This document shows positions 24,900 to 34,200 of a DNA stretch of 37,166 nucleotides, in pieces. The translations under genes and the position numbers were made by a program. A model generated the notes under the pieces. The model did no database searches. It saw only the letters and a program-made list of their open reading frames with translations, and was not told the DNA's origin. This DNA is from Deltaproteobacteria bacterium (GTDB lineage: Bacteria > Myxococcota > B64-G9), in the NCBI GenBank assembly GCA_016935365.1, contig JAFGRB010000339.1, positions 1-37,166 on the forward strand, read 5' to 3'. Each line of letters opens with the position of its first letter. Positions within the stretch are counted from its first letter, which is position 1.

Positions 24900-25849
24900 G
24901 TCATCTCCTCTGCCAGACGGTTGAAGCGCGCTTCATCCAGGCTGACCTCCTCGTAGATGGCGAGCGCGCTGTTCGCATCGACGCGCTCGAGGTGCTCGGG
25001 CTCGGCGACCACGAGCAGGCCGGCCATCTCCAGGGCGGCCGGGCTGACTGCGATGTGCGCTCTGCCGCTGGCGAAGAAAACGCTGGGTCTGTGCCGCGAG
25101 CGGGGAAAGAGCACGACCTGATAGCGCGCGTCTGCGAAGCGCGCCAGGATGTTCAGCATCGGCTCGTCCTCGTCCGGCGTGAGGCCGGCCAGCACGTCCA
25201 GCGCGTGCCGGATCCGCGCCTCGACTTCCCCGGCATCGCGGTCCTCGATGGCGAGCAGCCTGCGGCCGAAGCTCTCCCGTGCGCGCACCCCGGTTGCGAC
25301 GCCTCCGGCCCCGAGCTCCGCCAGCAGAGGGATCGCAGTCGCCTCGCAGGACTGGAAGTGAAAGTGATCCGGGGCCGATGCGCCGCAGCGCGGCCCGTTA
25401 TACAGGGCCAGCATCTCGGGACCGAGCGCCCGGGCGAGCTCGAGCAAAAGACCGATGCGCCCGGCGATCCGTTGCGGGCTGTGATCGCGAGCGGGCACGG
25501 TGCAATGTCGCCCCAGGATCGGGTGCGGGTTGGGCAGGATGACCAGCGGGCCGAACGCGATGCCGCGCTCCTCCGGGGGCATGTGCTCCGGGCACAGAAA
25601 GCACGGGCGGCTGGCGATGGACTCCGGATCGACCCGCGCCTGGACCGAGGTCCGGCGGCCGGGGTTGGCCTGGACGACGATCCGGGCGCCGTCGAGCGAC
25701 AGCTCCCGGCGCGCGAGGGTGGCGAGGGTGGACTCGGCCTCGCGGAGCGCGGGCCAGCTCCGGCGCTGTTGCTCGAAGAGGGAATCGATATCCGCCGCGA
25801 GCGCGTCACCGGTTCGGACCGCGGAGAGGATGACGGCTTCCCAGCTCAT
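24896..25849 (-). CDS. DUF4922 protein, HIT/phosphorylase-like nucleotidyl-transfer fold
   Basis: A 317-residue cytoplasmic protein. The zinc or structural stretch [16 protein letters not shown] is followed by [20 protein letters not shown] and the histidine-triad-like motif DHFHFQ (His-x-His-x-Gln), as in galactose-1-phosphate uridylyltransferase, ATP adenylyltransferase and GDP-galactose phosphorylase. This suggests attack on a nucleotide-linked phosphate. DUF4922 proteins are known next to family 2 glycosyltransferases of the type encoded just upstream, so release or recycling of a nucleotide sugar is a fair guess. Both ends overlap neighbours by four bases. The substrate is unknown. Confidence 0.83.
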   Translation of the reverse strand: MSWEAVILSAVRTGDALAADIDSLFEQQRRSWPALREAESTLATLARRELSLDGARIVVQANPGRRTSVQARVDPESIASRPCFLCPEHMPPEERGIAFGPLVILPNPHPILGRHCTVPARDHSPQRIAGRIGLLLELARALGPEMLALYNGPRCGASAPDHFHFQSCEATAIPLLAELGAGGVATGVRARESFGRRLLAIEDRDAGEVEARIRHALDVLAGLTPDEDEPMLNILARFADARYQVVLFPRSRHRPSVFFASGRAHIAVSPAALEMAGLLVVAEPEHLERVDANSALAIYEEVSLDEARFNRLAEEMT

Positions 25850-27321
25850 GGGTCCGCGCGCGCCGCGCGATGGCGGGCCGCGATCTCGATCGTGCGCAGG
25901 GCGTCCTTGTACGCATTGTGGCGGTTGGTCTGCTCGGTGGACAGGTCGCTGTCGGTGTTGTCCTCCCAGCGCCGGCACCAGTACACAGACTCGTAGATCC
26001 GCGCCAGACGGTAGGTCCTGCAGAGGCGCAGGGCGACGGCGTAGTCCTCTCCGTAGCCGACGTTGGGGAAGCCGAACGGGCGCAGGCTCGGGACGTGGAA
26101 TGCCCGGGGGGCTCCCAGGCCGGAGACGCGCAAGGCGTTGTTGTGGCCGTTGTCGTCGCTCCACTCGCGGTGATCGACGAGCCCGGGGGGCAGCGGCTGG
26201 AGATCGAAGTCCACCGTCGTGTAGGCGCCGATCAGCATGGCGCACTGGCTGCGATCGAGCTCGGAGACGATCATTTCCAGCACGTCGGTTCCGGCGTAGA
26301 GGTCGTCGCTGTCGAGCTGGACGGCATACCGGCCACAGCTCGCCGAGTAGATCGCCTCGTTCCAGCATCCGCCGATGTACAGGTCCGTCCGGGCCGGCAC
26401 CCGGTGCACAAGACGGGGATCCCGCCCGGCGATCTCGGACAGGATCTGCGGTGTGGCGTCGGTGGAGTGGTTGTCGACGACGATCACGTTGAAGTCGAAG
26501 GTGCAGCGCTGCGCGAGCGCGCTCTGCACCGCGTCGGCGATTGTCCGGGCGCGGTTCTTGACCGGGATGACCACGCTGGCCAGGACCTGCTGCGCGCCGT
26601 CGTCCTCGGCCCGGGACAGCCCGGGCGGCGGCAGGAAGGCGCCGATTCGCTTCAGGTGCGCGGTCGCCACGTCCTCCATCTCGCGCTGGTAGCCCCGCAG
26701 GCGCGGATCGACGTAGTCGAAGATCCGCTGGCCGCTCGGGCGATCGTCGCGACGGACCGCGATGCAAATGGGCTCCGGAATGCGGAGCACGGGCCCGCGC
26801 TCCGAAAGCCGCAGTCGCAGGTCGTACCAGCCGCCGTGCTCCAGCGCCGGCATCTCGCGCTGGATCTGCTCGGCCAGGCCGGCAAGACCGCCGGCCGCGA
26901 GCAGGACGGCGGGTCCGAAGTCGAAGTCGTCCCGGATGCTTCCCGGCCGATAGTCGATGTGAGGATGCGCGCGCAGCGCGCCGCCGGCATCGAGATCGAA
27001 GCAGTCGCCGTAGGCCAGCGCGGCGCCCGCGTCCTCCGCGCAGGCGCGCAGGCGCGCGAGCCCGTCGTCGCGGAACTGCGCCTCGGGCGAGAGCACCCAC
27101 AGCAGGTGGCCAGCGCCGGTCTGCTCGAACCAGTGCAGGGCCTCGATCACGGCCTGGCTGGACCACAGGCCGCGCGCTCGGAGCGCGGGCCGGTCCGGCT
27201 CGGGCGCCCCGGCCGACAGCCCGAGCTTCAGCGCGCTGACCAGCTCGCATCGCTCCAGCGATTCGATCGCAGCGGTCTCTCCGGGCCCGGTCCAGGGTGC
27301 CAGGGCCGCGATGGTGCTCAT
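25846..27321 (-). CDS. Large family 2 glycosyltransferase paired with DUF4922
   Basis: A 491-residue protein. The first 240 or so residues look like a degenerate GT-A-like domain ([20 protein letters not shown], then AYGDCFD). The second half is a clear GT2 domain: [52 protein letters not shown] for metal binding, and [14 protein letters not shown]. The final segment [20 protein letters not shown] is characteristic of the DUF4922-linked glycosyltransferases I know from Bacteroidota. A GGAGGT site precedes the ATG at 27321, which overlaps the DUF1460 stop. It has no membrane helix. The sugar, acceptor and product are unknown; the amidase-like neighbour suggests cell-wall-related glycans. Confidence 0.86.
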   Translation of the reverse strand: MSTIAALAPWTGPGETAAIESLERCELVSALKLGLSAGAPEPDRPALRARGLWSSQAVIEALHWFEQTGAGHLLWVLSPEAQFRDDGLARLRACAEDAGAALAYGDCFDLDAGGALRAHPHIDYRPGSIRDDFDFGPAVLLAAGGLAGLAEQIQREMPALEHGGWYDLRLRLSERGPVLRIPEPICIAVRRDDRPSGQRIFDYVDPRLRGYQREMEDVATAHLKRIGAFLPPPGLSRAEDDGAQQVLASVVIPVKNRARTIADAVQSALAQRCTFDFNVIVVDNHSTDATPQILSEIAGRDPRLVHRVPARTDLYIGGCWNEAIYSASCGRYAVQLDSDDLYAGTDVLEMIVSELDRSQCAMLIGAYTTVDFDLQPLPPGLVDHREWSDDNGHNNALRVSGLGAPRAFHVPSLRPFGFPNVGYGEDYAVALRLCRTYRLARIYESVYWCRRWEDNTDSDLSTEQTNRHNAYKDALRTIEIAARHRAARADP

Positions 27322-28055
27322 CGCCCACCTCCATCGAGCAAGGAGGCAAAGGCGATGCCCCGCATGCGGTTGCGCTTCAGGAATGCATCCAGAGGCTCGG
27401 CCCGGACCTCGCCCGCGCTGCGGGACGCGTGGACGAGCGTCAGGCCCTCGGCGCCGCGCCCGTCTGCCCGGTCGATTCGAAGGAGACCGGTGTGGAAGAA
27501 GTCGAGCTTGCTGCGCAGCGAGGCGAAGGCGATGACCGAGCCGGCCGAGATGCGCGGCCTGGCGAGCTGCAGGGCGGACTTCGGCACGACGTGAAAGCGG
27601 ACCCGGTGCGCGGGCAGGGCCTCGATGAAGGCCAGCCTGGCCTCGATGGACCTCGATCCTCGGCCGCGGGTGCGGATCCGGAGCGCGCCGCGGTGTTCGT
27701 TGCTGCGCATCCAGTCCGAGAAGTAGTGCAGTCGCCGCGACCAGTCGACGCAGCCGTCGCGGTAGCGGGTCTGCCGGATCTCGCGGAGGAAGCCCTCGAC
27801 ACTGCGGCTTCGCGCCAGCGCGAGCACGCTCTCGACGAAGGTGACGCAGTCGAAGGCCCGCAGATCGACGACCAGCTGCTCCTCCTCCTCGGGACCTCCG
27901 CGCAGGGGCCCGGAGACGTAGGGCAGCCCGAGGCACGCGGTGGCGATCCTCTCCGCCCGCGCACCCGCGTCGCGCTCGAATGCGACCCGGTCGAGGAGTC
28001 TTCTCGCGTCGCGCGCCCAGCGCATCGCCGAGCTGCGTGTCTCGCTTCTTGCCAT
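27318..28055 (-). CDS. DUF1460 protein, NlpC/P60-like amidase or peptidase fold
   Basis: A 245-residue protein with the DUF1460 signature: [13 protein letters not shown], then [19 protein letters not shown] with the catalytic Cys in Asp-Cys-Val-Thr-Phe, then SDWMRSN, and a later His in DFFHTGLL, giving a Cys/His papain-like pair. DUF1460 enzymes act on peptidoglycan-derived amide bonds, for instance as N-acetylmuramoyl-L-alanine amidases. No obvious signal peptide is present from the ATG at 28055 (AGGGG before it), so export is unclear and a cytoplasmic recycling role is possible. It is the first gene of the four-gene overlapping operon. Confidence 0.8.
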   Translation of the reverse strand: MARSETRSSAMRWARDARRLLDRVAFERDAGARAERIATACLGLPYVSGPLRGGPEEEEQLVVDLRAFDCVTFVESVLALARSRSVEGFLREIRQTRYRDGCVDWSRRLHYFSDWMRSNEHRGALRIRTRGRGSRSIEARLAFIEALPAHRVRFHVVPKSALQLARPRISAGSVIAFASLRSKLDFFHTGLLRIDRADGRGAEGLTLVHASRSAGEVRAEPLDAFLKRNRMRGIAFASLLDGGGR

Positions 28056-28111
28056 CGTGCCCCTGAAGAGAACTTATCCGCTCGCCGCTTGCTTTTCCAG
28101 ATCGTTGAGGG

Positions 28112-28140
28112 TCGACAATCGCAGCCCGGGCCGTTAGGAT
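28112..28140 (+). promoter_or_regulatory. Promoter of the Cys-rich lipoprotein gene
   Basis: TCGACA (28112-28117), 17 bases, TAGGAT (28135-28140), then a GAGGAGGAG ribosome binding site before the ATG at 28165. The same TAGGAT hexamer is used before the gene at 5743. Confidence 0.5.
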
Positions 28141-28164
28141 ACCAGGCCTACGCGAGGAGGAGAG

Positions 28165-29373
28165 ATGAGAACCTTGTCGAGAGCGCTTGGGCTTCCGGTT
28201 TTCGCCATCTGCTTCTGCTCCCTTGCTTGCAGCAGCGGCTCCGACCTGCAGGACGCCGGAGTCGACGATGCCGGCACGGACGCGGGCGGAGACGAAGGCG
28301 GAGACGAGGGGAGCGATGCGGGCGGAGACCAGGGCCAGGTCGGTCCTCCGAACGCGATGCGGGCCTGTAGCGATCTGTTGGGGATTCTGTGCGAGCACGT
28401 CATCGCCTGCCAGATGATACCGGGCGTGGACATCGAGAACTGCATGGGCGCCTTCGCGGAGTTCGACTGCGCTTCGTTGGCCGTGAGCGCCGAGATGGGG
28501 CGGATCGCATACTCGCGTGAGGACGCGGCCGCGTGTCTACACGCCGCCGCTGACCTGCCGTGCGATAGCCTCTTCGGAATCCTGGTCAACCTGACGAGCC
28601 TGGAGCCAGCGTGCGGTCGCATGTTCAGCGGCCAGGTCGAGCCGGGCGGAGCGTGCTACACGCCGTACGACTGTGCGGGGGGCCGATGCGTGTCCGATTC
28701 CTGTCCGGGCGAGTGCGCAGCCTATGTCGGGCTCGGCCAGAGCTGCAGCAGCGCCGAGGACCGTTACTGCGAGCCGGACAGCGCGTTCTGCGACGACGTC
28801 TGCACCGCGCGCCGGCCGGCCGGGGGCGATTGCAGGACGGCCCTGCAGTGCCAGCCCGGGCTGATCTGCGTGTCCGGCCAGTGCAGTGCCTACCGGGGCG
28901 AGTCCGAGCCCTGCGATCCCGATTCCTCCATGGCCACCGGATGCGCCTGGCCGTATTACTGTGACCAGGACACGAGCCGGTGCACAGCTCGCAAGACACA
29001 GGACCAGCAATGCCGCCAGCCCATCGATCTGCTCAAGGTCAACGGTGAGTGCGTTCACGGGCTCGAGTGCATCGACGGCGCTTGCTCGGAGATCGGTGGC
29101 CCGAACGACCCCTGTGAGCCGGACCTGACCGTCTCCTGCGAGCTGGATCTCTACTGCGACTCCGCGACCTCGCGCTGCACGCCCAAGCCCACCCAGGGCG
29201 AGGACTGTGACGACTACGAGCGTCCCTGTGCAGGGCTTGACCTGTACTGCGATCCGACCACGGACCGCTGCGCTGCGCGCAAGGGAGAGGGAAGCGATTG
29301 CGCCGACGACGACGAGTGCCAGAGCGACCTGTCGTGCATCGACGGTCACTGTGAAGACTCGCCTTGCTGGTGA
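28165..29373 (+). CDS. Cys-rich surface lipoprotein with dickkopf-like repeats
   Basis: A 402-residue exported lipoprotein. The signal peptide ends FCSLAC with Cys22 in the lipobox. Next comes a low-complexity linker of Asp, Ala, Gly and Glu (about 28-62), a small helical domain with six cysteines (about 65-150), and then a series of short disulfide-rich repeats to the C-terminus of the pattern Cys-x-x-x-x-x-Tyr-Cys-Asp-x-x-(T/S)-x-Arg-Cys ([27 protein letters not shown]). Such proteins are typical of large myxobacterial genomes and are thought to be surface or adhesive; no specific function is known. Its stop codon abuts that of the response regulator gene on the other strand. Confidence 0.8.
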   Translation: MRTLSRALGLPVFAICFCSLACSSGSDLQDAGVDDAGTDAGGDEGGDEGSDAGGDQGQVGPPNAMRACSDLLGILCEHVIACQMIPGVDIENCMGAFAEFDCASLAVSAEMGRIAYSREDAAACLHAAADLPCDSLFGILVNLTSLEPACGRMFSGQVEPGGACYTPYDCAGGRCVSDSCPGECAAYVGLGQSCSSAEDRYCEPDSAFCDDVCTARRPAGGDCRTALQCQPGLICVSGQCSAYRGESEPCDPDSSMATGCAWPYYCDQDTSRCTARKTQDQQCRQPIDLLKVNGECVHGLECIDGACSEIGGPNDPCEPDLTVSCELDLYCDSATSRCTPKPTQGEDCDDYERPCAGLDLYCDPTTDRCAARKGEGSDCADDDECQSDLSCIDGHCEDSPCW

Positions 29374-29790
29374 TCAGATCGGGTGCTCGGGCTCCTCGCG
29401 CGCCTCGCCGAGCATCTCGCGGATCGTCTGAACGAGCTGATCGGGCATGACCGGCTTGTCCAGGAAGACATCGACCGGCAGGTGGCTCTCGTCGGGGGCG
29501 AACCGGTACGGGACCTTCATCCGCTCGTGGATGGCGGTCAGCAGCAGGATGGGCAGCGAGTGCAGGCCCATCTCCTCTCGCACCTTGCGGGCGACGTCGA
29601 AGCCCTCGTAGCCAGACGGCATCATCACGTCGAGCACGACCAGATCGGGTTTGACAGAGCCGATCTTCTCCAGGCCGGACTCCGGCGTGGTGGCCGTGTC
29701 GACCTCGAAGCCGTTTTGCTCGAGCACCAGCACGTTGGCCTCGAGGAAGTCCGAATCGTCATCGATCAGCAGGATCTTGTGAGCGGGCAT
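29374..29790 (-). CDS. Single-domain response regulator
   Basis: A 138-residue receiver domain with no output domain. The acidic pocket is Asp10-Asp11-Asp12 (LLIDDDSDF), the phosphorylation site is Asp54 (VVLDVMMP), the switch Thr is Thr85 (LLLTAIHE) and the conserved Lys is Lys112 (FLDKP). The segment between Thr85 and Lys112 is slightly long. It may act as a phosphate relay or diffusible partner, like CheY-type regulators. No histidine kinase lies in the window. It follows the flavoprotein gene by 15 bases with a GGGAGG site, so the two are probably co-transcribed. Confidence 0.92.
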   Translation of the reverse strand: MPAHKILLIDDDSDFLEANVLVLEQNGFEVDTATTPESGLEKIGSVKPDLVVLDVMMPSGYEGFDVARKVREEMGLHSLPILLLTAIHERMKVPYRFAPDESHLPVDVFLDKPVMPDQLVQTIREMLGEAREEPEHPI

Positions 29791-29805
29791 CTCGACACAC
29801 CTCCC

Positions 29806-31140
29806 TCACATCTTTCCGATCGCCGTCTCGGCGGCGTTGACCAGGTGGTAGGCGATGGGAGAGGCGGTCAGCGCGGGGTGGGTGCTGATCGCGAACATGG
29901 CGATGTCGTCGGCCCGCATGCGGGTCTGGACGCAGGCCGAGATGGCGTTGACGAGCTCGCCGACAGTCTGATCGCCCATGACTTGGCCGCCGAGCAGCAC
30001 ACCGGACTTGCGCTCGAAGACCGCCTTGAGCTTCGTATCGACCGCCCCGGGCATGCCGCCCGGGTGCCGGTTGACGCCGCCGATCTCCACGGCCACGGTG
30101 TCGTAGCCGTGCTTGCGCGCCATCTCCTCGGTCAGCCCCGCCGTGGCGATGGCCGTGTCGCCCACCGCGGTGGACCAGGCCCCGACCGTCCCCGGGCTCT
30201 CGCGGCGCAGCCCATAGAGGTTGGCGCCCGCGATCCGGGCTTCCTGCGATGCGATGGATGCGAGCTTGAGCGGGGAGGGGCGGCCGCCGAAGAACGAGAT
30301 CTTCTCGGCGCAGTCGCCACAGGCGAAGATGGCGTCGTCGGAGGTCTTCATGGCCCGGTCGACGGTGATGCCGCCGGTCAGGCCGATACGCAGGCCGGCT
30401 CGCTTTGCCAGGTCGACGTTCGCGACCGCGCCGATGCCGAGGATGACCAGATCGGCGTCGAGCTTGCGCCCGTCGCCGAGCGCCACGCCGCTGACCTTGC
30501 CCTCGCCCAGGACGCGATCGACCTTCACGCCTGTGATCAAGTCCACGCCGCGAGCCCGGATGACCTCCTCCATGGCCGTGCAGAACTCCTCGTCGTATGC
30601 CAGTGCCAGGCAGTGAGGCAATAGCTCGATCACGTGGACCTGCTTGCCCTCGAGCTTGTTGATCTCGTCGGCGAACTCGATGCCGATGAACCCGCCGCCG
30701 ATGATCACGACCTTCTTCGCCGCACCGATGCGTTTCTGGAGATCCGACAGGTAGGCCACATCCTTGACGATGGCGCAGACGCCCTCCAGGTCGAAGCCCG
30801 GCACCGGCGGCATCGCCGGATGGGAGCCGGTCGCGATGATCAGACGCTCGTAGTTGAACTCCCCGTCGCTCGTCTGGAGCACTTTCTTCTCGCGGTCGAG
30901 CTCGGTCGCCTCGGCGATGACGAGATCGAGCTTGTTCTTGTCGTGGATCGCGTCCGGGATGAGGTTCTTGTCCGGGCTGCCGAGCGTGCCGAAGATGTAG
31001 GGGATGCCGCAGGGGACGACGACGCGTTGCTCCTTCCTGATGACCGTGATCGACTTGTCGGGATAATGTCTTCGGGCGGTGATGGCCGCGGTCAAGCCCG
31101 CAGCGCTGCCTCCGACGACGAGCACATCCGATCTCTTCAT
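29806..31140 (-). CDS. FAD-dependent class III pyridine nucleotide-disulfide reductase (CoA-disulfide reductase/NADH oxidase-like)
   Basis: A 444-residue flavoenzyme. The FAD-binding motif DVLVVGGSAAGLTAAITARR is at the N-terminus. A single redox Cys44 lies in VVPCGIPYIFG, the position of the active Cys in CoA-disulfide reductase and NADH oxidase/peroxidase. The NAD-binding motif VVIIGGGFIGIEFADE is near 153-168, and the second FAD motif IFACGDCAE near 280. A dimerisation domain ends with THPALTASPIAYH. It has no rhodanese domain. Predicted role is NAD(P)H-dependent reduction of a low-molecular-weight disulfide, persulfide or oxygen species. The start at 31140 is set by AGGAGG six bases upstream. 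Exact substrate is undecided. Confidence 0.87.
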   Translation of the reverse strand: MKRSDVLVVGGSAAGLTAAITARRHYPDKSITVIRKEQRVVVPCGIPYIFGTLGSPDKNLIPDAIHDKNKLDLVIAEATELDREKKVLQTSDGEFNYERLIIATGSHPAMPPVPGFDLEGVCAIVKDVAYLSDLQKRIGAAKKVVIIGGGFIGIEFADEINKLEGKQVHVIELLPHCLALAYDEEFCTAMEEVIRARGVDLITGVKVDRVLGEGKVSGVALGDGRKLDADLVILGIGAVANVDLAKRAGLRIGLTGGITVDRAMKTSDDAIFACGDCAEKISFFGGRPSPLKLASIASQEARIAGANLYGLRRESPGTVGAWSTAVGDTAIATAGLTEEMARKHGYDTVAVEIGGVNRHPGGMPGAVDTKLKAVFERKSGVLLGGQVMGDQTVGELVNAISACVQTRMRADDIAMFAISTHPALTASPIAYHLVNAAETAIGKM

Positions 31141-31198
31141 GCGGATCCTCCTTTGCGGTTCCAGAGCCAGGCGAGAAGGGTGGCACACCAAAGTTGCT

Positions 31199-31204
31199 TG
31201 TCAA
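31199..31204 (-). promoter_or_regulatory. Likely -35 element of the flavoprotein/response regulator operon
   Basis: A consensus TTGACA on the minus strand (31204-31199) lies 58 bases before the start. The expected -10 position holds only a poor match, so an activator or an alternative spacing is possible. Confidence 0.35.
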
Positions 31205-31259
31205 GGGAAAAATGGGTCCCATGGAGCCAAGGGGCTGTCATGGCTGGGCTTTCTTGCCT

Positions 31260-34200
31260 TCAGAATCGCACGATCGCCTTGAGCGTCGGCTGGATGGAAT
31301 GGGTGGCCAGGCAGAGCTCGGCTGCCCGGGCCGGGTTGGCGATGTCGATGGACTCGCACTTGTGCCAGAGGTGGATCACCCCCAGGCGCACGATGAACGC
31401 TCCGGCTCGCTCCCAGTCGAGCCAGACCGAGGAGTAGATCTCCCAGGCCCGCTCGGCGCCCGACTCGCCGCCTGCGGCCTGCGCGAACGGCTGGGCCCAC
31501 TGGAAGTAGCCGCGGTAGGCCAGCCGGAGCAGGCTTCCGGCCCACAGATCGCGCAGCCGCAGCCGGATCTCCGCCCACGGCCTCAGGGCCCAATCCTCGT
31601 AGCTCAGGTTCTGCTCGCGGATCTCGTCCCAGGCGTTGTCCAGGATGCGGATCGGGACCTCGAGCCGCAGCTTGGTGACCAGATCGAGCGACCAGCGCCG
31701 CTCCCATTCGAGCGAAGGGGCGATCTTCTGCAAAAGGCCCATCTGCGAGCCGTCGGGATCCAGCTGGGGGTTTACCTGCTCCAGGCGGGAGTAGTCCGCC
31801 CGCAAGGTGATGGGCGAGGTGTAGATGGGCCGGAAGGTCAGGCGGTTGAGGACCTCGCAGTACTGCTCGGTGCGGCGATGGGTCTGCTCGTACTCCGGGA
31901 CCTCGTCCACGATCCACCACTTGCCCCGGCTCTCGACGCGAAAGACATCGTCGTACTTGCCGTAGGCGGCCTTGGCCTCCACCTGGTTCTTCTTCTGGTG
32001 GACCTGCTTGATGCGATCGTCCGGATCCGCGAGCGGGTACGAGGCCTCCTCGGCGTTGGTGAAGCCGTAGCCCACCTGCAGCATGGCCGAGCCGAGCGAG
32101 TCGAGCCAGCGTCCCGGGAAGAGCATCAGCTGGCCGGACAGCATGGCCTGGGCCTTCTCCGCGCCCTCGCCCGAGCCGTCGCCGCCGTCCGAGTAGCTCA
32201 GCTTGCCGTTGAAGGTGGGCACGAGACCCGGGATGTAGCGGCTGGCGGCGCCCATGAGGAGCTCCCAGGCCTCCAGGGGCGGGAGCACGGAGCCGGCGCC
32301 CGGCTCGACATCGGGCTCGAAGGTCTTGCGCTCGAACCGGGCATAGGCGTCCTCGGTGCTCGTGGGCGCGAGCTTGAGCTCGAAGCGCATGTTCTGGGCC
32401 GTGCCCGGCGAGGAGCCCAGCTGCAGCCAGCGATCCCGACCGATGAGCTGCTGGGCGGGGTCGTCCGGAGGCGGCAGCACGGGCGTCTCGTTCGTGGAGT
32501 GATCGAAGTACGCCTTGATCGCCAGCTTGTTGAAGCGCAGCATCGACAGCAGGCCCTTGGCCATGTCGTACTCGAGCATGCCCGCCAGCCGCAGCTTTTC
32601 ATCGCTGCGGCCGCCGCCCTCGAGCACGCTGCGTCCAGCGAGCAGCCAGACCGTGGGCCACTTGGCGCGCATGAAAGTCAGCTTGCCGATGAGGTTTGTG
32701 TTGATGCCGGTGCCGCCGCCCGTCCCATCCGGGCTCAGCTCGGGCGCCAGGTAAGAGCGCTCGTGGTCGTAGAGCAGGCGCAAGCGGAGCCAGCGCACCG
32801 GCGAGAGCGTGGCATCCGCCCGGATGTCGCCGGCAAAGGTGCCCAGCGGTGTGTTGCGCGTGCCGTAGGCGTCGAAGTCCCGGCTGTGGGCCTCGCCGTC
32901 CAGGCGCAGGTTGAGCGCCGGCGAGTTGTACAGGATGTCGCCCGAGGCGGCGTGGCCGAGCTGGGATCCCAGGACGGCCTGCTGCATCCGGCTGCGCGCG
33001 AGCTGGAAGTACGAGGAGAGCTTGCCTCCGTAGTCCCCGGAGCCGAGCTCGTGCTGGGTCCAGCCGAAGCAGCTGGCCATCTCCAGGCTGCGCGGCTCGG
33101 CGCCGAACACCCGGGTGATCTCCTCGTCGCGCAGATCCTGCCCGCCCATGTAGCTGACCCCGAGCCCCCAGTGGTCGGACGGGTTGACGCCCAGCTGGGC
33201 CCGGCCGATGAGCGGCCGCAGCGTGTGCTGCAGGGTGCCGGCCAGGTCGCTCTTGACCTGGATCAGCTGGGCGAAGAGCCGGATGAGGTTCTTGGCGCTC
33301 TCCGAGTGGTCGTTGATTGCGAGCTCGACGTAGTAGCGCTCCATCCTCATCTTGACCGAGTAGGAGCTGGGCAAGCTCTCGTCGAGCAGCGCGGTCGAGT
33401 CCGCGTCTTCCCAGATCGTCGTGTAGATGAGGGGCCGGTCGTAATCGAAGATCTCGATGGCCTGCTCGGGCGTGCCCATGTCGTGGATCTGCAGAGAGAC
33501 GGTGGTGGTGCTCTGGGTATAGTCCTGGAAGACGCTCTCGATCCAGCCTCGGTCCAGGTACTTGGGCGCCGCGCCGTCGATCTGCTTGAACAGGCCGGTC
33601 TCGTCCGTGACGTAGACCGTGGACCCGGCCCGCTTGAACGCGCCCAGCTCGTCGTCCCAGGGGAGCAGCTCCAGGATGGAGCTCGAGGCGGTGGACTTGC
33701 GCGGGATCTGCTCGTAGGTGTAGACGACCTCCACCAGGCTCAGCGCGTTGACCTTGTCCGGGTTGAGGAAGGTCAGCTGGCCCGTGGTGTGGGTGATGAT
33801 GTAGTCCACGTCGCGCTCGAGGATCATGCCGTCCACCTTGACGATCTCGGAGCGCGGCGTGACGTACGGATGGTCGAGCAAGTAGCTGTAGTCGATCGTG
33901 CCGCGGAAGTACTGCCGGGCCCGCACGCCGCGGCGCAGGCCCGCCTCCACCTCCACCGTGACCGGATCCCTGCGACGGTCGCTCGACTCTCCGAGGCGCT
34001 GGTAGGCGCCGATGCCCTCTAGGTAGATGTCGTCGACGAGATCGTGCTCGTTCTCGTCGTCGCGCAGCCTGAGCTCGTCGGACAGGATGAGCTCGCGCAG
34101 GGTATCGGTCTCGTTGCCCCGAAAGCGGAGCTCGGCGTCGTACTCTCGGATGCCCGAGCGGGTGGCATCTCCGAAGTCGAGCCGCACCGAGGCGTCCAGG

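Noticed and set aside
28090..28135. A third copy of the dispersed repeat before the Cys-rich lipoprotein gene
   Set aside because: There is some likeness (GCTTTTCCA followed by a TCGAC block) but the hairpin is missing and the match is too weak to separate from chance.
31194..34022. A 942-codon open frame on the plus strand opposite the propeller/barrel gene
   Set aside because: Same shadow effect; the composition is dominated by Leu, Val, Gly and Arg with no motif, while the minus strand has signal peptide, repeats and ribosome binding site.
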